Origin: Sporolactobacillus nakayamae
Lineage (GTDB): Bacteria; Bacillota; Bacilli; Bacillales; Sporolactobacillaceae
NCBI RefSeq assembly: GCF_900113325.1
Contig: NZ_FOOY01000003.1
Location: 407,108 to 471,107, forward strand
Direction: 5' to 3'
DNA: 64,000 nucleotides
Shown here: positions 1-9,466 of the stretch, one piece after another
How positions within the stretch are numbered: position 1 is the first letter of the stretch
How the letters are laid out: each line of letters starts with the position of its first letter
Translations under genes and position numbers: made by a program
The notes under the pieces: model-generated
Told to the model about the DNA's origin: nothing
The model's input: the letters and a program-made list of their open reading frames with translations, nothing else
Database searches by the model: none

Positions 1-74
1 GATCCAAGACCCAGTGTCTTCAATGTCTCCGGCGATTCGGCAAATTTAATCTCTGAAAGACCGACGTGAATCAA
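1..74 (-). CDS. cheD: Chemotaxis receptor deamidase CheD, N-terminal fragment
   Basis: Only the first 24 or so codons are inside the window; the gene runs off the left edge. The readable peptide contains VGLSEIKFAES and ends TLGLG, matching the start of CheD just before its conserved Gly-Ser-Cys catalytic region. CheD deamidates receptor glutamines and is controlled by binding CheC, whose gene lies directly upstream. The best start is a TTG overlapping the cheC TGA stop, preceded by a GAAGGGAAG ribosome binding site. The overlap suggests translational coupling. Placement after cheC is the usual Bacillus order. Confidence 0.8.
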   Translation of the reverse strand, partial: MIHVGLSEIKFAESPETLKTLGLG

Positions 75-685
75 TGGAAAGACTTCCCTTCAGCGATGTT
101 GAAGATAACGTCAAGAGAATCAGGGAATGGAAGAAATAAAAATTCGCCATTTAGCCTGTTCCCCTTCTGACGATCAAAAAGAACAGCATCGATTAGCAAA
201 GCTGATTCGTCGTAAAGCGAGAGTTCAACGAGTCCCTCACTTAGAATTGCCCCCGCCATATCCACTGCATAATTTGGCGGAGCTTGCGTTAATGAAATTT
301 TGAGAAAAGCAGCTAGTGCTGACAAATAAGAGCCGCAAAGGATGTTGCTGATTTCACAAAATGCTGATTTTCCCATTTCGTCATCAAGGACATTCCCATT
401 GGGTACTAGTTCTTGAATCAATGCATTAGCCTGCTCCATATCAAACATCATGAAAAAGAAGCCTTTGAGTCCGCCATCTACTTGGATATAAGAAGCGGCA
501 ACCTGCCTTTCCGCATCCTTGTCAATTAAATCTGAAATCGGCAGCACACGCACAGAGGGTATGTTCATATCAATAGACTTATTTAACAGCATGGATAATG
601 ACGAGGCGGCATGAGCGGCGCCGATGTTGCCCGATTCCTTTAGTAAATCAAGATGTGAGGCACGTAATTCCTTTAAATTGTTCAT
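71..685 (-). CDS. cheC: Chemotaxis CheY-P phosphatase CheC
   Basis: CheC dephosphorylates CheY-P and, bound to CheD, helps adapt receptors in Bacillus-type chemotaxis. The 204-residue protein has both family active-site repeats: an E-x2-N pair at about Glu17/Asn20 (KESGNIG) and a second at about Glu111/Asn114 (CEISN). Length is normal for the family. It starts with ATG behind a GAGGG site, 3 bases after the cheW stop, and its stop overlaps the cheD start. It lies at the distal end of the long fla/che operon. Full-length CheC differs from FliY, encoded upstream, in lacking the FliM-type N-terminus and the C-terminal FliN domain. Confidence 0.95.
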   Translation of the reverse strand: MNNLKELRASHLDLLKESGNIGAAHAASSLSMLLNKSIDMNIPSVRVLPISDLIDKDAERQVAASYIQVDGGLKGFFFMMFDMEQANALIQELVPNGNVLDDEMGKSAFCEISNILCGSYLSALAAFLKISLTQAPPNYAVDMAGAILSEGLVELSLYDESALLIDAVLFDRQKGNRLNGEFLFLPFPDSLDVIFNIAEGKSFH

Positions 686-688
686 AAA

Positions 689-1165
689 TCATCCCTCGAT
701 CTTCAGTAAGTCGGCAACATCATCTTGATTCAGTACCCGATCAAGATTGAGCAAAAGAAGCAGTTCATTGTCTCCGATTTGTGCGACACCATTCAAATAG
801 TTCGCTGACGGCCCGCCAATGATTTCAGGAGCTTTTTCGATCTTAGCTGATTCAATGTCCAAGACCTCTTTGGACGAGTCGACCAGTAATCCTACTTTCA
901 TATCCTCCACATCGACGACAATGATCCGACTTTCTTTTGTCACGACAGATTCGCCCATCTGGAACCGATTGCGGACATCAATAATTGGGACGATCAACCC
1001 ACGCAGATTCATTACCCCTTTGACAAATGAGGCAGCGTTAGGAAGACGAGTAATGTCATCTACTTTCTCGATTGACAATACCTGCTCAACCGGCACACCG
1101 TATGATTCAGAATTTATTTCAAACAAAATGACCTTCATATTTGTTTCTTTCTGATTTGTCATCAT
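689..1165 (-). CDS. cheW: Chemotaxis coupling protein CheW
   Basis: CheW links chemoreceptors to the CheA kinase in polar arrays. The 158-residue protein is a single CheW domain, with family signatures FEINSESYGVPVEQV near the N-terminus, RLPNAASFVKGVMNLRG in the middle and IIVVDVEDMKVGLLVD after it. It starts with ATG behind a clear GGAGGAACAC site, 10 bases after cheA. Order cheA-cheW-cheC-cheD matches B. subtilis. No CheV gene is next to it. Confidence 0.96.
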   Translation of the reverse strand: MMTNQKETNMKVILFEINSESYGVPVEQVLSIEKVDDITRLPNAASFVKGVMNLRGLIVPIIDVRNRFQMGESVVTKESRIIVVDVEDMKVGLLVDSSKEVLDIESAKIEKAPEIIGGPSANYLNGVAQIGDNELLLLLNLDRVLNQDDVADLLKIEG

Positions 1166-1175
1166 GTGTTCCTCC

Positions 1176-3260
1176 TCAAGCCTGTTCTTTTAAGAATAGT
1201 TTTTTCTGTGTCGTGATGATCGCTTGACAGTCGATAATTAACGCAACCTTGCCATCGCCGAGAATCGTTGCACCAGAAAAACCAGACACATTTTTCAAAT
1301 AGTTGCCAAGCGGTTTGACGACAATGTCCTGATAGCCAAGCAGTTTATCTGCGACTAATGCAACAATCTTATCACCATGGTTAACCATCACAACGGAACT
1401 CCCTTGATCGACTTCATTAGTGTTGTTCTTTTCTGCAGAGGTAATCGACAAGTAGTCGCTGAGATTAATAATAGGGACAACTTGTCCATGATACTGCATC
1501 ACATTCCGGTTATGGATGCTCATCACCTCAATATGACGCCTCAGCGCTGTTTCAGCAATGGAATTGATTGGAATCGCGTAAATTTCCTTACTGCACTGAA
1601 CGAGCAAAGCATTGATGATGGAGAGCGTCAAAGGCAGTCTCACTGTAAACTTCGATCCTTTATCCCGCTCGGAATCTACCTCGACGCTTCCGCTGAGCGA
1701 ATGAATTTTACTTTCAACGACATCGAGTCCGACTCCTCGTCCCGATATATCCGAAATCTTGTCAGCGGTACTGAACCCCGAGGCAAAAAGTAAATGGTAG
1801 ATGTCTTTGTCGGTAAGCTTTTGTGCAGCTTCCTTGGTTACAACATTCTTCTCAATCGCTTTCGCAAGTACTTTTTCTTTGTTGATGCCTGCGCCGTCAT
1901 CCACAATTTCAACAATGACATGATTTCCGCTGTAATATGCACTAAGGGACAACGTACCTTCGGGATCTTTTCCCTTCGCCTTTCGAACTTCAGGTGTCTC
2001 AATTCCATGGTCCATGGAGTTCCGAATCATATGCATGAGCGGGTCGCCCAGTTCTTCAATTACCGTACGATCCAGTTCGGTTTCCGCTCCATTGATTACA
2101 AAATTAACTTTCTTGTTCAATTCCTTTGAGAGATTGCGGACCATCCTTGGGAATCGGTTGAAGACCTGCTCAATTGGCTCCATGCGCAAATTAAGAATGG
2201 TTTCCTGTAATTGATTGGAAATACGTTTAATCGTTCCTACTGTATCCTTCAGGTCCGTATTATCAATATCGGATGCGATTTTCTCAAGTCGTCCGCGATC
2301 AATAATCAATTCTTCAAAAAGGTTCAAAAGTTGATCTATTCGATCCAGATTTACACGAATTGTCTTAGCCACGGTGACAGCCGGATGAGCGGCAGCCGGT
2401 TTGCTCGGCTCGTTTTCTTTCTGAGCTTGTTTCTTCGGACCTATATCCTGCGCCTGTTGCCTCTGTACAACTGGTGAATTCTCTTCTAAATTATTTATGG
2501 GGGAAACAGTAACGTTCTCGATTTCTGAAATTTGATTTATTTTATTCTGAATCTCCTGATTTTCGGATTCTGTTGCAATCAGAAAAACCAGTTGCTGATC
2601 AAACGCTTCTTTTTCAATTTCTTCAGTTGATGGCCTTGTCCCGATTATTGTTCCGGATTCTTCCAAGGCATTTGAAATCATCAGCGCTCGAGCCGCTTTG
2701 AGCACGCAATCTTTGTTGAGATTCACAACCGTTTCAAATACATGGAGTTTTTGCGACTGCGCCTGGGAAATAAATTCTTTTTCATAGTCCGTAAGTTCCA
2801 TGGCTTTCGTATTCACTGGTTCTGAGACAGTTGATACTGTGACTTTTTGGTCGCTCGAAGGAGCATCATTATCCGGTGTGCCATCTGTAGTGAGCGTTTG
2901 AAGTTTCTTTATGGTTCCAGACACTTCACGAACATCACTCCCATTTTGTTCGATGGTGTCAGCCATCGCTTCGAGATGATCCAAGCCCTCGAAAAGAACA
3001 TCAATCATTTCTGAGCTGACTTTGATACTCTGATGTCGGAGTGCGTCAAATACATTTTCCATGATATGTGTGAGTTCCATCATGTTTTGAAAGCCCATCT
3101 GACCCGAGCTTCCTTTCAGTGTATGTGCAGATCTGAAAATACTGTTAATTAATTCAGGATCTTCGGCATTTTGCTCTAGAGTCATCAGTTTATCATTCAG
3201 ATTCTGCAAATGTTCTCGTGCTTCATCCAAAAATACGCCCAAATATTGACTCATATCCAT
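1176..3260 (-). CDS. cheA: Chemotaxis histidine kinase CheA
   Basis: CheA autophosphorylates and passes phosphate to CheY and CheB. Domains in order: HPt with phosphoryl His about residue 46 (RSAHTLKGSSG), a variable response-regulator binding region to about 270, dimerisation helices about 290-360, an ATPase domain with an N box (HMIRNSMDHGIE) and G boxes (DDGAGIN, SGRGVGLDVV), then a CheW-like domain at the end. I chose the ATG giving MDMSQYL, as in B. subtilis; an ATG two codons earlier (3266) is also possible and would overlap the cheB stop. It is followed closely by cheW. About 694 residues, normal for Bacillus CheA. Confidence 0.96.
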   Translation of the reverse strand: MDMSQYLGVFLDEAREHLQNLNDKLMTLEQNAEDPELINSIFRSAHTLKGSSGQMGFQNMMELTHIMENVFDALRHQSIKVSSEMIDVLFEGLDHLEAMADTIEQNGSDVREVSGTIKKLQTLTTDGTPDNDAPSSDQKVTVSTVSEPVNTKAMELTDYEKEFISQAQSQKLHVFETVVNLNKDCVLKAARALMISNALEESGTIIGTRPSTEEIEKEAFDQQLVFLIATESENQEIQNKINQISEIENVTVSPINNLEENSPVVQRQQAQDIGPKKQAQKENEPSKPAAAHPAVTVAKTIRVNLDRIDQLLNLFEELIIDRGRLEKIASDIDNTDLKDTVGTIKRISNQLQETILNLRMEPIEQVFNRFPRMVRNLSKELNKKVNFVINGAETELDRTVIEELGDPLMHMIRNSMDHGIETPEVRKAKGKDPEGTLSLSAYYSGNHVIVEIVDDGAGINKEKVLAKAIEKNVVTKEAAQKLTDKDIYHLLFASGFSTADKISDISGRGVGLDVVESKIHSLSGSVEVDSERDKGSKFTVRLPLTLSIINALLVQCSKEIYAIPINSIAETALRRHIEVMSIHNRNVMQYHGQVVPIINLSDYLSITSAEKNNTNEVDQGSSVVMVNHGDKIVALVADKLLGYQDIVVKPLGNYLKNVSGFSGATILGDGKVALIIDCQAIITTQKKLFLKEQA

Positions 3261-3262
3261 GG

Positions 3263-4345
3263 TCATTCATCTCCCTGTAATCCGAATTCGCCGCAGATTG
3301 CTTTGGCAATATGATATAAAGGTTGAACATCATTCACTTTTCCAGTTTCAATCAATGCTTTTGGCATACCAAACACTGTACATGTCTCTTCAGATTCAGC
3401 GATGGTGTGCACATTCTTCCCTGCCGCGCATAAATCGATAACGCCTTGTGCGCCGTCTTTTCCCATTCCTGTCAAAATAGATACTACATAGGAATATCCG
3501 TGAAGCTTGGCAAGTGATCGCAGCGTCACATCGATCGAAGGCCGAACACCGTTTACCGGAGCAGAATTTGATAAATGACACCTGAGGCGGGCTTGCTCAT
3601 CGCTTTCAATACACATATGCATACCGCCGGGAGCAACATAACAATGCCCCTTTTCAAGGATTTCTCCTTCTTTTGCCTCAGTCACAGTTATCGTTGACAA
3701 GCGATTCAGACGTTCCGCCAACGATTTCGTAAAACGAGACGGCATATGCTGCACGATAAGAATAGGAGCAGGCAACTGCTTGCTCAGCCCAGGAACTACG
3801 GTCTGTAAGGCTTTCGGTCCACCGGTGGATGTACCGATGAGCACAATCCGAGCATTAATTAGTGAAGGATGAACGGGTTGCCTTGCAGGTTCAGCCCGCT
3901 CATGTTTTCCTTCATAAATTTGTTTGTTGTCTCCCACTTTAATCTTTGATACTGCCGCTTGTTTAATCTTCTGTTGAAGTTCATGCTCAATTCGCTCAAC
4001 ATCAGATGGTCTGCCTGATGGTTTAAAAATAAAATCGAACGCCCCACTGCTTATCGCTTCAATAACGTAATTTGCGTTCTCATCAGAAGCCCCGCTGACC
4101 ATTATCGTGGGCGTGGGTTGAAAACTCATGATGTCGTGTAAAACACCGAGCCCATCTTTGTCTCCCGGAAGGATGATGTCAAGTGTTACGACATCCGGCT
4201 GATAGCGAAATAATTTTTCTAGTGCATCCTTACCATCTCGTGCCGTCGCTACCACTTTAAGTCTTGAATCCTCTTCAATCATCGCTTTTATGGTTTGACG
4301 TATGAAAGCAGAATCATCAACCACGAGTACTTTGATCGGATTCAT
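3263..4345 (-). CDS. cheB: Chemotaxis response regulator methylesterase CheB
   Basis: CheB removes methyl groups from, and deamidates, chemoreceptor glutamyl residues when activated by CheA. It has an N-terminal receiver domain (acidic pocket Asp10/Asp11, phospho-acceptor about Asp56 in TLDII) and a C-terminal methylesterase domain with catalytic motifs GTSTGGPKAL (Ser), QHMP (His) and GMGKDGAQG (Asp). At 360 residues it is full length. It overlaps the flhG stop by 4 bases (ATGA), so translation is likely coupled. No cheR is visible in this window. Confidence 0.96.
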   Translation of the reverse strand: MNPIKVLVVDDSAFIRQTIKAMIEEDSRLKVVATARDGKDALEKLFRYQPDVVTLDIILPGDKDGLGVLHDIMSFQPTPTIMVSGASDENANYVIEAISSGAFDFIFKPSGRPSDVERIEHELQQKIKQAAVSKIKVGDNKQIYEGKHERAEPARQPVHPSLINARIVLIGTSTGGPKALQTVVPGLSKQLPAPILIVQHMPSRFTKSLAERLNRLSTITVTEAKEGEILEKGHCYVAPGGMHMCIESDEQARLRCHLSNSAPVNGVRPSIDVTLRSLAKLHGYSYVVSILTGMGKDGAQGVIDLCAAGKNVHTIAESEETCTVFGMPKALIETGKVNDVQPLYHIAKAICGEFGLQGDE

Positions 4346-5229
4346 TCCTCATCCCTCCTTGTCAATTTTAAATATTTTCTAACTTTATCTCCAAATGATG
4401 ATTGATGTCTGCGTGCAACCTGCTCCCCGCATTGAGCAAGAAAAGCGCGAGTAAGAATTCTCATTTCCACAGAGTACTTAGCTTGTGGACGATTCAGCAT
4501 GCAAGGTATTTGATTTCGCACGGACATTAAAAGATCGTTGTCTCTATGTAATGAAGCAAGCCATGACGGGGACGCCCCCAAAAACCGCTCTGATACCGAT
4601 GATAACCGTTGCCAAGTTGCCCAGCCTTCTTTGCGACCAAATGTCTGATTGACAACGCAAGATATATCAAGGTTTTTTTTCATCGCATACACCATTTTTA
4701 TTAATGAATAACTGTCTGCCATCGCAGGCGGTTCTGGCGTTGTAATGAGAATCAAACGATTTACCGCAAGCATAAAGTGGAACATGTCATCTGATGCCCC
4801 CGCGCCAAAATCAAAAATGATAAAGTCATAGTCTCTTTTAATTAAACTAAGTTGTTCTATAAAAAAAGATAAATGGCCATGATCTAGATGAAACAAGGAG
4901 GAAAGACCTGTTCCTCCCGCGATAAACGAAACATTTGATGTAACATTTACCAAAGCGTTCTGAAAATTAACCTCATTGACAATTGCATCCACAATATTTA
5001 ATTGAGCCGACTTCCCCATTAATTGTTCAACATTCCCCATACCGACATCGAGATCAATAATCAGTACCTTTTTGCCGATTTCGCCCAGTGCTAGAGAAAA
5101 GTTGACACAGAAAACAGATTTGCCAACGCCACCTTTGCCACTGGCAATGCCAACAATTTGGGCGCAGCGCTCCTCATTTTTTCCTTGAAGTATACGTAAT
5201 CTTAGTTGTTCTGCTTGATCATTAGCCAT
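4342..5229 (-). CDS. flhG: Flagellar number regulator, MinD-like ATPase FlhG (YlxH)
   Basis: FlhG is a ParA/MinD-type ATPase that sets flagellar number and position together with FlhF. The deviant Walker A motif IASGKGGVGKS, the LIIDLDVG segment and a later FDFGAGASDD motif are intact. I chose the ATG giving MANDQAEQ (about 295 residues): it overlaps the flhF stop by 8 bases. A longer reading of 25 extra hydrophobic residues is possible on paper but lies entirely inside flhF and is unlike the family. It lies between flhF and cheB, the standard Bacillus order. Confidence 0.93.
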   Translation of the reverse strand: MANDQAEQLRLRILQGKNEERCAQIVGIASGKGGVGKSVFCVNFSLALGEIGKKVLIIDLDVGMGNVEQLMGKSAQLNIVDAIVNEVNFQNALVNVTSNVSFIAGGTGLSSLFHLDHGHLSFFIEQLSLIKRDYDFIIFDFGAGASDDMFHFMLAVNRLILITTPEPPAMADSYSLIKMVYAMKKNLDISCVVNQTFGRKEGWATWQRLSSVSERFLGASPSWLASLHRDNDLLMSVRNQIPCMLNRPQAKYSVEMRILTRAFLAQCGEQVARRHQSSFGDKVRKYLKLTRRDEE

Positions 5230-6325
5230 GTGAATCACCAAATAGCCGATTAATGAGCTCGCGTACATTAGGATGACGTAAATCATCAGGAACGTCTTGC
5301 CCATTTGCTATGTATGAAATACTCAATTGTCGATGGCGCAACAAAATGCTGACAATCGCGCCAAAGGATAAGGTTTCATCAATTTTCGAGAGAATGACTC
5401 GTGAAAGGTGTAATGCCTCAAATTGATTAATGATCATGTCCATATCCTCCAATTTTGATGTTGCGGATAAAACTAAATACAAGCCAATCTGAGACTCGCC
5501 ATCAATCAGTTTGATCAATTCGTTTATATAGGAATTGTCTTGAAAATTTCGCCCTGCCGTATCAATAAAAACATGATCAAAATGCGCGAACTTTCGAATC
5601 AGTTCATGAAAATCGTGTTCTGTGTAAGCAATTTCAATTGGTGCATTTAGGATATTGGCATACATCTTCAATTGATCGATCGCCGCTATTCGATACGTAT
5701 CTGAAGTGATAAACGCTATTTTTTTTCCTTCATTTAGAACGGCACGACTTGCGATCTTTGCCAAAGTCGTCGTCTTGCCGACGCCAGTTGGGCCAACCAA
5801 CATAACAAAATGCTCGTGCAGAACCGAGGGCATAAAACGAGTCGGATCAAGACTTTGAACAAGTTCTTCCTTCAAAGCACGCTTCATTTCTTCTTGGTTC
5901 ATGTGCTCATCGCTCTGATACCACTTCTTGATTAATTTTTGTACCAAGGGATCCGTGTCCTCGCGCAGCATTCCCTGACTCAATAGTTTATCGCGAAATT
6001 CTTGAACTAATTGAGGTGCGGAAAAAAGTTGATCAACCTTTTCACTTACACGTCTGAAGGGCATTTTGTTAGTCGCAACCGAATGATGATTGAACCGAAT
6101 AGCCTCATTTTGTTCTTCGGCTTTTTTTCTTATTTTTTTTAATGGCGCATTAATTTCAGGATCACTGGCAGCAAGAACTTCAACATTTTCTTTTTTGAAC
6201 AAATTAAAAAATCTGCCGGTCGTCACTTTTTTCGTATGAAAAATGACCGCATCGCTGCCCAGTTCTTGTTTCACTTTTTCAATTGCCTGAGCCATAGTAG
6301 GCGCAATAATTTTCTTCATTTTCAT
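5222..6325 (-). CDS. flhF: Flagellar biosynthesis SRP-type GTPase FlhF
   Basis: FlhF is the third SRP GTPase (with Ffh and FtsY, also encoded in this window) and marks the site of flagellar assembly; FlhG stimulates its GTPase. The 367-residue protein has a basic N-terminal B domain, an N domain, and a G domain with GPTGVGKTTTLAKIA (G1), TSDTYRIAAIDQL (G2), DTAGR (G3) and SKIDE (G4). Its ATG start overlaps the flhA stop by 4 bases. Everything expected of the family is present. Confidence 0.95.
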   Translation of the reverse strand: MKMKKIIAPTMAQAIEKVKQELGSDAVIFHTKKVTTGRFFNLFKKENVEVLAASDPEINAPLKKIRKKAEEQNEAIRFNHHSVATNKMPFRRVSEKVDQLFSAPQLVQEFRDKLLSQGMLREDTDPLVQKLIKKWYQSDEHMNQEEMKRALKEELVQSLDPTRFMPSVLHEHFVMLVGPTGVGKTTTLAKIASRAVLNEGKKIAFITSDTYRIAAIDQLKMYANILNAPIEIAYTEHDFHELIRKFAHFDHVFIDTAGRNFQDNSYINELIKLIDGESQIGLYLVLSATSKLEDMDMIINQFEALHLSRVILSKIDETLSFGAIVSILLRHRQLSISYIANGQDVPDDLRHPNVRELINRLFGDSHG

Positions 6326-8355
6326 GCCGCGCTCAGCACCCCAATGCTTTGTACTTCAACATTTGTCTCGAGTTCATTATAAGATAGAATTCTAATATTT
6401 GGAAAATATCGTTCGGTTAATTGACGCGCGTACATGCGCACGGCAGGTGAACAGAGAATAACTGGATCACTCTCCAAATCCGCCCATTTTTCAACAGAAG
6501 AAGAAAGATTTTTCAATACTTGTGATGTGGTCGAACCATCTAAAGCGAGAAAGTTCCCATGCTCTGTCTTCTGAATGGAATCAGATATTTTTCGTTCAAG
6601 ATCAGGGCTGAGCGTCAAGACCTTTAATGTTTCGCCAGGCGTTGTGAACTGCTCTGTAATCTGACGCGAGAGCGCTTGCCGGACGTATTCAGTGAGCAAA
6701 TTGGTTTCCTTGGTCATTTGTCCGTAATCTGCCAATGTTTCAAAGATAATCGGTAAATTTCTAATGGACAGATTTTCCTTCAATAAATTCACAAGAACCT
6801 TTTGTATATCGCCAACCGTCAAAGGATCCGGAATCACTGCGTCAACGAGGGCGGGATACTGCTCTTTCAAGTGATCAACTAATTGCTGAGTTTCTTGTCT
6901 GCCAACCAGTTCATAGGCGTGTCGCCGCATCACCTCAGTCAGATGGGTTGATACAACGGACGGGGGATCGACAACCGTATAACTTGACAGTTCTGCTTGT
7001 TCCTTTGTTTGCTCATCGATCCAAAGTGCTTTAAGGCCAAATGCTGGTTCAACTGTCTCAATTCCTTTTATTGACGAATCTTCAATTCCCGGACTCATCG
7101 CGAGATAATGATCGGGGAGCAATTCACCTTTGGCAACTTCACTGCCGTTGATTTTAATTCGATAGCTGTTTGGTTCGAGCTGAATGTTATCACGGATTCG
7201 CACAACCGGAAGCACAAAACCAAGTTCCAGTGCAAGTTGCCTGCGAATCATTACGATTCGATCAAGAAGATCTCCGCCCTGTGAACTGTCGGCAAGCGGA
7301 ACAAGCGCGTAGCCGAATTCAAATTCAACCGGATCCATATGCAGGAGATTCATCACGTTCTCCTGACTTTTAAAGGACTCTTCCGCTTTCTTATTCTCTT
7401 CCTCCGCAACATCCTGCTGCTCTGTTCCGCGTCTTCTTCGAATCATAAAACCGGCGATCACCAGAATCAGCGCAATTGGCAGAGTTGCCATCATACCAAT
7501 AGGTGTCAGCCCTAAAATAAAAATGACGCATCCTGCAATAATGAGCATGATCGGATAGGAGAGTAACTGATCCGATACTTCTTTACCCATATTGTTTTCT
7601 GAAGATGATCGTGTGACAATAATGCCGGTTGCCGTCGAAATGAGAAGTGCCGGGACCTGGCTGACAATTCCATCACCTACAGAAAGCAAACTAAAATTCT
7701 GTGCCGCATCTGCAAGATCCATTCCTTGCTGCGCCACCCCGATGATCATGCCGACGATTAAATTTATCGCGACAATGATCATACTGGCGATCGCGTCACC
7801 TTTGACAAACTTGCTGGCACCGTCCATAGCGCCATAAAAATCAGCTTCACGCGTTATTTTCTCTCGACGTTTTTTGGCTTCCTGATCGTTAATTAATCCA
7901 GCGTTCATGTCTGCATCAATACTCATTTGCTTTCCCGGCATCGCATCAAGCGTGAAGCGGGCTGCCACTTCCGCTACCCGTTCCGCGCCTTTTGTGATGA
8001 CAAGAAACTGAACGATAATAAGGATTAAGAAAACCACAAGACCAACAATAATATTTCCTCCAACAACGAATTGTCCGAACGCTTCAATGACGCGGCCCGC
8101 ATCACCTTCAGAAAGGATCAGTCGGGTTGTCGACACGTTCAAAGCGATACGGAATAAAGTCATAATCAAAAGTAACGAAGGAAAGACAGAGAATTCGAGA
8201 GATTCCGTGACGTTCAGTGTGACAAGAAGAATAACAAGAGCGAGCGATATATTCATGACGATTAGAAAACTAAGCAATGCTGCAGGTAACGGGATGATCA
8301 GCATCATAACAATTAAAACGACACCAACCATCACAATATAATCTCTCGTTTTCAT
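6322..8355 (-). CDS. flhA: Flagellar type III export gate protein FlhA
   Basis: FlhA is the large export-gate subunit; its cytoplasmic ring docks substrate-chaperone complexes. The first half is hydrophobic with about eight membrane segments; the FHIPEP-family signature region (ARFTLDAMPGKQMSIDAD) is present between them, followed by a soluble domain of about 350 residues. I chose the ATG giving MKTRDYI (677 residues) behind AAAGGAGGAATACG; the longer reading starts at a TTG inside that ribosome binding site. It follows flhB by 18 bases. Confidence 0.96.
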   Translation of the reverse strand: MKTRDYIVMVGVVLIVMMLIIPLPAALLSFLIVMNISLALVILLVTLNVTESLEFSVFPSLLLIMTLFRIALNVSTTRLILSEGDAGRVIEAFGQFVVGGNIIVGLVVFLILIIVQFLVITKGAERVAEVAARFTLDAMPGKQMSIDADMNAGLINDQEAKKRREKITREADFYGAMDGASKFVKGDAIASMIIVAINLIVGMIIGVAQQGMDLADAAQNFSLLSVGDGIVSQVPALLISTATGIIVTRSSSENNMGKEVSDQLLSYPIMLIIAGCVIFILGLTPIGMMATLPIALILVIAGFMIRRRRGTEQQDVAEEENKKAEESFKSQENVMNLLHMDPVEFEFGYALVPLADSSQGGDLLDRIVMIRRQLALELGFVLPVVRIRDNIQLEPNSYRIKINGSEVAKGELLPDHYLAMSPGIEDSSIKGIETVEPAFGLKALWIDEQTKEQAELSSYTVVDPPSVVSTHLTEVMRRHAYELVGRQETQQLVDHLKEQYPALVDAVIPDPLTVGDIQKVLVNLLKENLSIRNLPIIFETLADYGQMTKETNLLTEYVRQALSRQITEQFTTPGETLKVLTLSPDLERKISDSIQKTEHGNFLALDGSTTSQVLKNLSSSVEKWADLESDPVILCSPAVRMYARQLTERYFPNIRILSYNELETNVEVQSIGVLSAA

Positions 8356-8373
8356 CGTATTCCTCCTTTCCAA

Positions 8374-9465
8374 TCATGCTTTTCCTTTCAACCGATAAAC
8401 ATATGCCAATAGTTCAGCAACCGCCTTGAAGAATTCTTCCGGGATACTATCCCCTATTTCAAGAGAATGATAGAGTGCTCTCGCCAGCGGTTTTTTTTCA
8501 ACAATGACAATCTGATGTTCTTTGGCAATCTCTTTAATTCGAAGAGCAATGAGATCCGCGCCTTTGGCAATGACTATGGGCGCATTCATTTCTTCTGCGT
8601 CATAGTGCAGTGCAACGGCAAAGTGTGTCGGATTTGTAATGATAACATCCGCATTGGGTACTTCCTGCATCATGCGGTTTAATGCCATTTGTCTTTGGCG
8701 TTCCTTCACCTTGGATTTAATTTGCGGATTACCTTCAATTGTTTTGAACTCGTCCTTAATATCTTGCTTGGACATCCTCATGTTTTTCTCATAATCATAT
8801 TTCTGATAAAGATAATCGAGCAGGGATAGCGCAATCAAAGCGATTGAAACGGCGATCCCCATATTGAGCATGATTTGCGACAGTGAGCGAATGCTCTCTA
8901 AAATGGGCTGACTCGCAGATTGAGCAATGGATTGGCGATTCATCCAAAGAATTGAAAATGCAATGAGTCCGATAAAAATAATCTTAAGCATTGATTTCAG
9001 CAGTTCAACGATTGCCCGTAACGAGTAGGTTCTTTTCAATCCCTTAAGCAGATCAATCCGTTCACCTTTAAATAAGAGTGTTTCCGGCAAGAACATGAAT
9101 CCGACTTGAAAAATCTGAGTCGCAACCCCTACAACCAATGCGATGATGAGAATGGGGAGCAATAGTTTAAGTACCTGAACAGATAAGTCCGACAGCATTC
9201 GATGTAAATTAAGTTCAGTAACCGACATACCCAAATTCATCGTATAAAATTGCCCCATCATTTCAGCCAGCTGCTTCACAACTCCTCCGCCAGCAAGTCG
9301 AAAATAAAGGAAAAAAGCAAGCATACTGATTGCTGTCGACAAATCCGCACTTTTAAAGACTTGTCCCTTTTTCCTTCCTTCCTCGCGTTTATGTGGAGTC
9401 GCTTTCTCCGTTTTCTCTCCCGCAAAATATTGTAGATCAAGCGAATAGCGCAGCTTCGTCATCAT
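8374..9465 (-). CDS. flhB: Flagellar export switch protein FlhB
   Basis: FlhB is the membrane component that switches export from hook to filament substrates by self-cleaving between Asn and Pro. The 363-residue protein has the conserved N-terminus (YFAGEKTEKATPHKREEGRK), four membrane segments and the autocleavage motif NPTH in ITNPTHFAVAL. It lies between fliR and flhA. A small FlhB C-domain relative, YlqH, is encoded at 31843-32127. Confidence 0.96.
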   Translation of the reverse strand: MMTKLRYSLDLQYFAGEKTEKATPHKREEGRKKGQVFKSADLSTAISMLAFFLYFRLAGGGVVKQLAEMMGQFYTMNLGMSVTELNLHRMLSDLSVQVLKLLLPILIIALVVGVATQIFQVGFMFLPETLLFKGERIDLLKGLKRTYSLRAIVELLKSMLKIIFIGLIAFSILWMNRQSIAQSASQPILESIRSLSQIMLNMGIAVSIALIALSLLDYLYQKYDYEKNMRMSKQDIKDEFKTIEGNPQIKSKVKERQRQMALNRMMQEVPNADVIITNPTHFAVALHYDAEEMNAPIVIAKGADLIALRIKEIAKEHQIVIVEKKPLARALYHSLEIGDSIPEEFFKAVAELLAYVYRLKGKA

Positions 9466-9466
9466 C

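Noticed and set aside
5230..5304. 25-residue hydrophobic N-terminal extension of flhG
   Set aside because: It is an out-of-frame reading inside flhF; FlhG proteins begin near the MANDQAEQ start.
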